Assembly: GCA_029263315.1 (NCBI GenBank)
Contig: JAJCXR010000049.1
Location: 1 to 64,000 of the forward strand
Length of the DNA: 64,000 nucleotides
Origin: Acidobacteriota bacterium
Lineage (GTDB): Bacteria; Acidobacteriota; Thermoanaerobaculia; Multivoradales; J023
Direction: 5' to 3'
Below the pieces are notes generated by a model that had not been told where the DNA came from, searched no databases, and was given only the letters and a program-made list of their open reading frames with translations. Both the position numbers and the translations under genes were made by a program. This document shows positions 12,201 through 18,200 of this stretch, in pieces. Each line of letters begins with the position of its first letter. Positions within the stretch are counted from its first letter, which is position 1.

Positions 12201-15200
12201 GTCCCCGGCGGCGGCGAAGAGCACCTCGTCGACCACCGGTGTCAGGGTGACGCCGGTGAGCCGGTGGGAGCCGCTGAGACGGACGCGATAGCGCACGTCG
12301 GTGGCCAAAGGAAAGGCGAGGGGTGTCGGCCAGTGGGTGGTCCCGGGGATCGGAGCCTGCTGCGAGAAGAGGAGGCTCTCCGCCCCCTGACCATCGACCG
12401 CCAGGACCTCCAGCCGTTGCAGCTCGGCGAGACTGCTGGCGGCGGCGGAGATTTCCAGCTCGGCGCTGGCCGCGTAGTCGCCGCAGCCGGCTTCGGCGAG
12501 CTTCCTCTCGACGGCGAGCCGTAGCTCGGCTTCGTCCTCGTCCGGTGTGCGGTCGGGTCGGTAGCTCACCTGCTCACCCAGGCAGGTGCCCTGCAGGACG
12601 ATGGCCGTGAAGCGATAGTCGGCGTCCTGCCGCAGATCCTGCAAACCCACCACGAAGACTCCGCCGCTGACCGCTGTGACCTCGAAGCGTTGGGCTTCCG
12701 CATAGCGTGCGTCGTCGTCGCTCTGCACCTCGAGAACGGTGCGATCGTTCCAGTAGGGAAGATTTTGCAGACCCCACACCACCACCTGAGTGCCGAGGTC
12801 GATGTCTGGATGGTTGAGCAGATTGAGCAGCTCGGCGCCCCAGGGGGATTGTGCTGTCAGATCCTCGTCCGTCACCTGGCCCATCAGCTCGACGGGCTCG
12901 AAAATCACCACCGAGGGGTTGGAGAGCCACTGTCCACCCGCCCCGTCGACGGCCCGCACCCGGAGCTCGATCTGTTGCGCCTTGGGCTGGCCGAAGCCGC
13001 TCCACAGGAATTCGCTCGCATGGTCGGTGGGCAAGGCTATGAAGTCGCTGCTGCCGGGGATGAGGAATTGGCTGACAGCGGTGGACTGCCAAGGTTGCAC
13101 GCCGCCGTCCCCCTCCAAAGAGCGACTGTCGACAAAGACTTGCAGCAAGGGATCGGACACCGACTCGGCGAGGCGCAGGCGCAGCTCGCTGGAGGCGAAA
13201 AGATGCCTCGGGTAGGCTCGATCGTTGGCGCTGGTCGAGCCCAAGGAGGGCTGTGGCGGCAGCTCTTCGAATCCGTCACCTTGCGCTCGATGCACGCCGA
13301 CCGCCTCCAACACCAGGTGGCGTTCCGGCGGCGCCACCTGGGACGCCGAGTTGCCGGCTCGATCCGTTGCCACGGTGCGATAGACGAGTTGCTGCTCCAC
13401 CACCTCGAGCGGCGAGTGGATATCTGTCAAAGGATCGCGCACGGGCACCCAGAGAAAGGGCGCCAGCTCGGGGTAGAAGTTGATCTGATAGCTGAGATCT
13501 TGCCACCAGCGGTCGTCGTCCAGGCGGCCACGTTGGAAGGCGGCGCGGGGCATCAGCGACCGTCGCTCGGGGTCGAAAATGGAGCCGGAGAATCGGTAGT
13601 CCCCTAGGCGGGCCACTTCATGGCAGGACCCGGGCTGGGAGGTCCTGGCATGGAAGCGGGCGGCGACCACCGGCGGCGTCGAATCGACGACCAGGTTGAG
13701 GTCGGAGCCCAGCACCACGACCCGATACGTGCCGTCGGCCACCGGCTGACCTTGTTCGTCACGGCCATCCCAGACCAGGCTCTGGCCGACGGCCGCATCG
13801 CCGTGACTCCGCACCAGGGTACGTACCGGGCGATCTCGAGCATCGAGGATCTGGAAGCTCAGCACCACCGGCTGCAGGACATCGTAGAAGATTTCCGCCC
13901 GGTCGATGGGGCTGCTGCCGGAAACGGAAAAGATGCTCGGGTCGGCGAAAAGATTGACCAGCGTCGGGGTCTGGGTGGAGCTCACCTGTTCCACCTCCTG
14001 TCGACGATTGCCCGCCAAATCCACCACCGTCAGGCGCACCGTGAAGAGGCCGGGGCGCGGCGGAATCCATGACACTAGGATGTCGTCCACCACCGGGTCG
14101 CCGGAAGGGGGTGCCATCAGCTGCCACGAGGTCGGGTCGGACGGGGTTTCCGTCCATTCCATGAAGTAGCGATCGAGGTTGAGGTCGGCGGCGGTGCCCC
14201 GCAGCTCGAGGTCCCCCTCTTCGTCGTACTCCACCTTCAGCTCGACGGTGAGGTTGAGCAGCGAGCGCAAGGTCCAGGTATCCGTGTGGTCGGTGGCCGG
14301 TCCAAAGCAGGAGCTTTCCGGGTCGCGGGTGGCGTCGGTGGAGGTGAACAGCATCGCCAAGCCGCTGGGTAGGAATTCCTCGGCTCGGAAGTCTTCAAAT
14401 TCGTCGAACAGGTGATCGAGCTGGCAGGGGCCGCCCTCCAGGCAGGCCTCGTCAAGGGTCACACCGTAGCCCGCGGTCAAGGCGAGCCCTGCGTCGGGGA
14501 TCCACCAGCGGACGTGTTGGAGGTCCGGCAAGACCGCCAGATGGGGCTCGGTGGTTCCGTCGTGGGCCTTCTGCGGCGCTTGGGGATCCACCAGGAATTC
14601 ACCGCCGCAGTCCAAGGGCGGCAGCTGGGGCAGGGACCGGGCGACGACGGTGGTGGTGCCGGTGGCGAGGTCGCCGTGAACCAAAGCCTTGTAGGAGCCG
14701 GTGCCGCAACGGAAGGAATCGTCATAGTAGACCACCTCCATCAGCAGCTCCCGATCGTCCTCGGACCAGCTGACCAAGGGAATCGCTTCGCCAGGGTAGG
14801 CCAGCCAATTGGGCGGTGGGTAAACGTCGAGCCCCGGCGGCAAAATGTCCTGGGGGTAGGCTTCGATGGGAACCGGCAGGTTGATCAGCAACTCGCCGTC
14901 GGTGTTGAAGACGTCCGCCCCATGGGAGCCGGCGCAGGAAATCACCACCAAGGAGCTGTCGCCGGACCATTGCGTTTCGCACAGGGCTTGTGGCGGCAGC
15001 AGACGCGGCGCTCCCCCTTCGATGCCCACCAACCAGCGCTCGCTGCTGTTTCGCACCAGGAGGTGAGAACGGTCCGGCGCCAGATCGGCTCCAAAGAGGC
15101 CGCTCTGCTCACTGAGGGTGAGCAGCGAGCGACGATCACCGGTGGTCGGCTCGATGGCGAAGATCTCGACGGGTTGGCCGGTGGTCGCTGCGATCACCTC

Positions 15201-18200
15201 CCCGGCGGCTGAGAAACCGACCAGACGGCCGTCGGCCAGGAGCTCTTCGAAGATCAAACCATCCGGTGACAGGACGAAGATCTTGTGGGAGATGACGCCA
15301 GAACCTACGACCCGCTCGACTTCCACCGCCAACAGATCACCGGCCGGAGCCACCTCCAGGGCGATCGGGTAGTGGTCGTCGAAGTCGCCCCAGGTTGCCA
15401 GGGTCAAGAGCGCCGAGGTATCGGGGCGCATGCGATAGACCCCCGGCTCGAGGTTGGCGGAGCCCGCTTCGACCGCCAGGTAGACGGTGGCTTCGTCGGG
15501 GGAGAAGCGCAGCACGGCGTTGCGCACGTTGCAGGTCAAATTGGTGTAGCGAGAGAATTCGTTGCCGGCGGCGTAGATCAGCCGCGAGCGGTTGGTATCG
15601 GTTTCAACCACCGCTTGACCGAGCACCGTGCCGTCAACATCGATCAGCTGCAGGGTGTAGACCCCGTCGTCCACCACCCGACCGAGATCGTCGAGGCCAT
15701 CCCACTGAAAGTTGCCACCCAAGGTAGAGGCCCATTGCGGGGTGCTGTGGCGGCGCACGATCTCGCCCTTGGGGGCCTTCACTTGGACTTGAACGTCGTG
15801 CGGCGTCGCCAGTTGGAAGAAGAAGCGGCTGCTGTCCTGGATGCCGTCGCCGTCGGGGGAGAAATAGCGCTGACTGACGAAAAAGTCGCGGTTCTGGAAG
15901 GCGAGGGCCAACTCCACCTGGTTGTTGTCCTCGCGGGACTCGATCACTTGGCCGTCGGCGTCCACCCGCGCCACCAGGGTGGCGCTTTCCAGATCGCTGG
16001 GCAACTGAAAGGAGAAGACCGTCTGGCCGTCCGCCAAGCCGTTCAAGGAAAGCTGCGCCGCCGCCAGGGGTTGGCCGCCGAGGGCTGGGTCGCCGAGGAA
16101 GACCTGGACGCTGAAGGGGTCGGTGTCCTGTTCGCCGAGGTTGGTGGTGGTGACGGTCAAGGTGACGCTATCGCCGGGCACCGGGAACGGCGGCTCAACG
16201 GCCAAGGATAGGGGCGACACGGCGAGATCCGGCAGGCTGAGCACTTCCAGGCTGCGCAGGGTGAGGTTGTTGGCCTCGTTGGGCTCGGGGATGGCATCGA
16301 GGGGATCGGCCAGCACGTAGATCTGACGATTGGCCGGGTCGGGCACGTTGGTCCATTGCACGCTGATCGGCAACGACGCACCGGCCGCCACCACCGGAAC
16401 CGTCAAGGAATCGATCTCCACGCCACCGTCGGCGGGATTGCCATCGTAGAAGGTGACCAGCACATCGAAGGCCTCGCCGCCGCCGAGGTTGTGCAAGGTC
16501 GTCGACAGGGTATTACCGCTGCCCTCGAGGGCCGGCTCCGGGGCAAAGAGCAGGGGCGCGATGTCCAAGGCCAGATCCGGTTCGGTGTCGTCGAGGACGG
16601 TGAAAGGGAGACTGGCCAGGTTGTTGTCCTCATGCCGCTCGGGGATCAGATCGCCGGTGTCCAGCTCCACCTCCAGGGTGGACGCTCCGAGGCGATCGGT
16701 GCGCCAGAGAAACGATGGGTGAGCCGTCGTTCCGGCTTCGACGGCGAGGGCCAGGGTGCGGATTTCCCGTCGTTCGTTGCCGTCGTCGAGCAGAAAGCGC
16801 ACTTGGAACGTGTCCGAATCGACGGTGCCGTAGTTCTGGATCGCCGCCGTGAAGCGCACGTCATAACCGAGCACCGCCGCAGCCGGCTCGAGGCTGAGGG
16901 CCGGCTCGGCGAAGCGCAGATCAATGCCCTCGACGGTGCGGACGCTGGCCGTGGCGAGGTTGTCCGCGGCATCGTCCCCGGCCGAGGTGGTGAGCACCTC
17001 GACGGTGAAGTCATTGCGCCCCGGTGTCGTTAGCTGGTGGCTCAGGCTGACCGTCAGCTCATCGCGGGGTGGCAAGTCGGCGAGGCTCTGCTCGCTCAAC
17101 AGGGTGCCATTGCTGGCCTCCCCCAGCCACCAGCGCAAGGTCAATCCCTCGGCGCTGACCAGACCCAGATTGCGTACCCTGGCTTGCAGCTCGAGATCCG
17201 CAGGCAAGGCGAGGACTTGGTCGGGGTTGATGACCAGCCCCTGGCTGGCGACATCGATTTCGGCCTCGGATGGCGGCCCGGTCACCAGCAGCTCGAAGTC
17301 AGCTCGGTTGTTGCTTTCGTCGAGCTCGGCGACGGTCCCCTGGCTGTCCGCCAAGACGCTCAGCAGGTGGCTCCCGGTCTGGCCGAAGGTGTCCCAGACG
17401 AGGCTCACTTCGAGGCTCTGGCCGGGAAACAGGGCCGGCACCTCGGTGCTCGCCAGAATCATTCCGGCCGTCGGATCACCGGCGAAGAGGCTCAGCTGAT
17501 GGGCCGGCGCCAGGAGCCCACCGAGGTTGCGCAGGGCAACGCGCAGCTGGAGCCGTTGGCCGTCAATCCGCTCGGCCGGTGGGTCGATCAAGGTCAGGCT
17601 CAGGTCGGGCAAGGTGTCGTCGGTGCTCTGGAAGACGAAGCTGGCCAGGTTGTTGCTCTCATCGCTCTCCGGCACCCGCCCGTCCTCGTCGAGGTGGGCG
17701 CTGAAGGTCATCTCGCCCACCTGGTTGACGTTCCAAGTGACCGTTTCGACGGTCGTTTGCCCTGCTCCCAAGGTGAGGCTACGACGGTCCAGCTCCTGGC
17801 TGTTGGTGCCATCGTCGAGCCGGAAAACCACCTCCGCGGGCGGCGCATCCAGGGTGCCGTAGTTGTGGATTTCGGCCCGGAAGGTGGCGAGGGAACCCAG
17901 CAAGGCGGGGTCCGGGCTGAGGCTCAAGCTATCGTCACCAAGGGCCAGGTCGACGCTCGGGGCCAGGTCGAGGCTGAGGGCGGCTTGGTTGTTGGCCAGG
18001 TCGTCCTCGCCGACCGGGCTCGTCACTTGGAAGGTGAAGATCGGCGGCGTGGCGTTGGCCAAGGGGTAGACGAAATTGGCCACCAGGCTGCTGCGGTTGG
18101 CCAGCAGGGGGAAGCTCCGGATGGCCAGCAACTCGCCGTCGAGGGTGTCGTCGACCCCGTCCCCGGCCCACAAGCGGACCTCCACGTCGGCGGCGTCGCT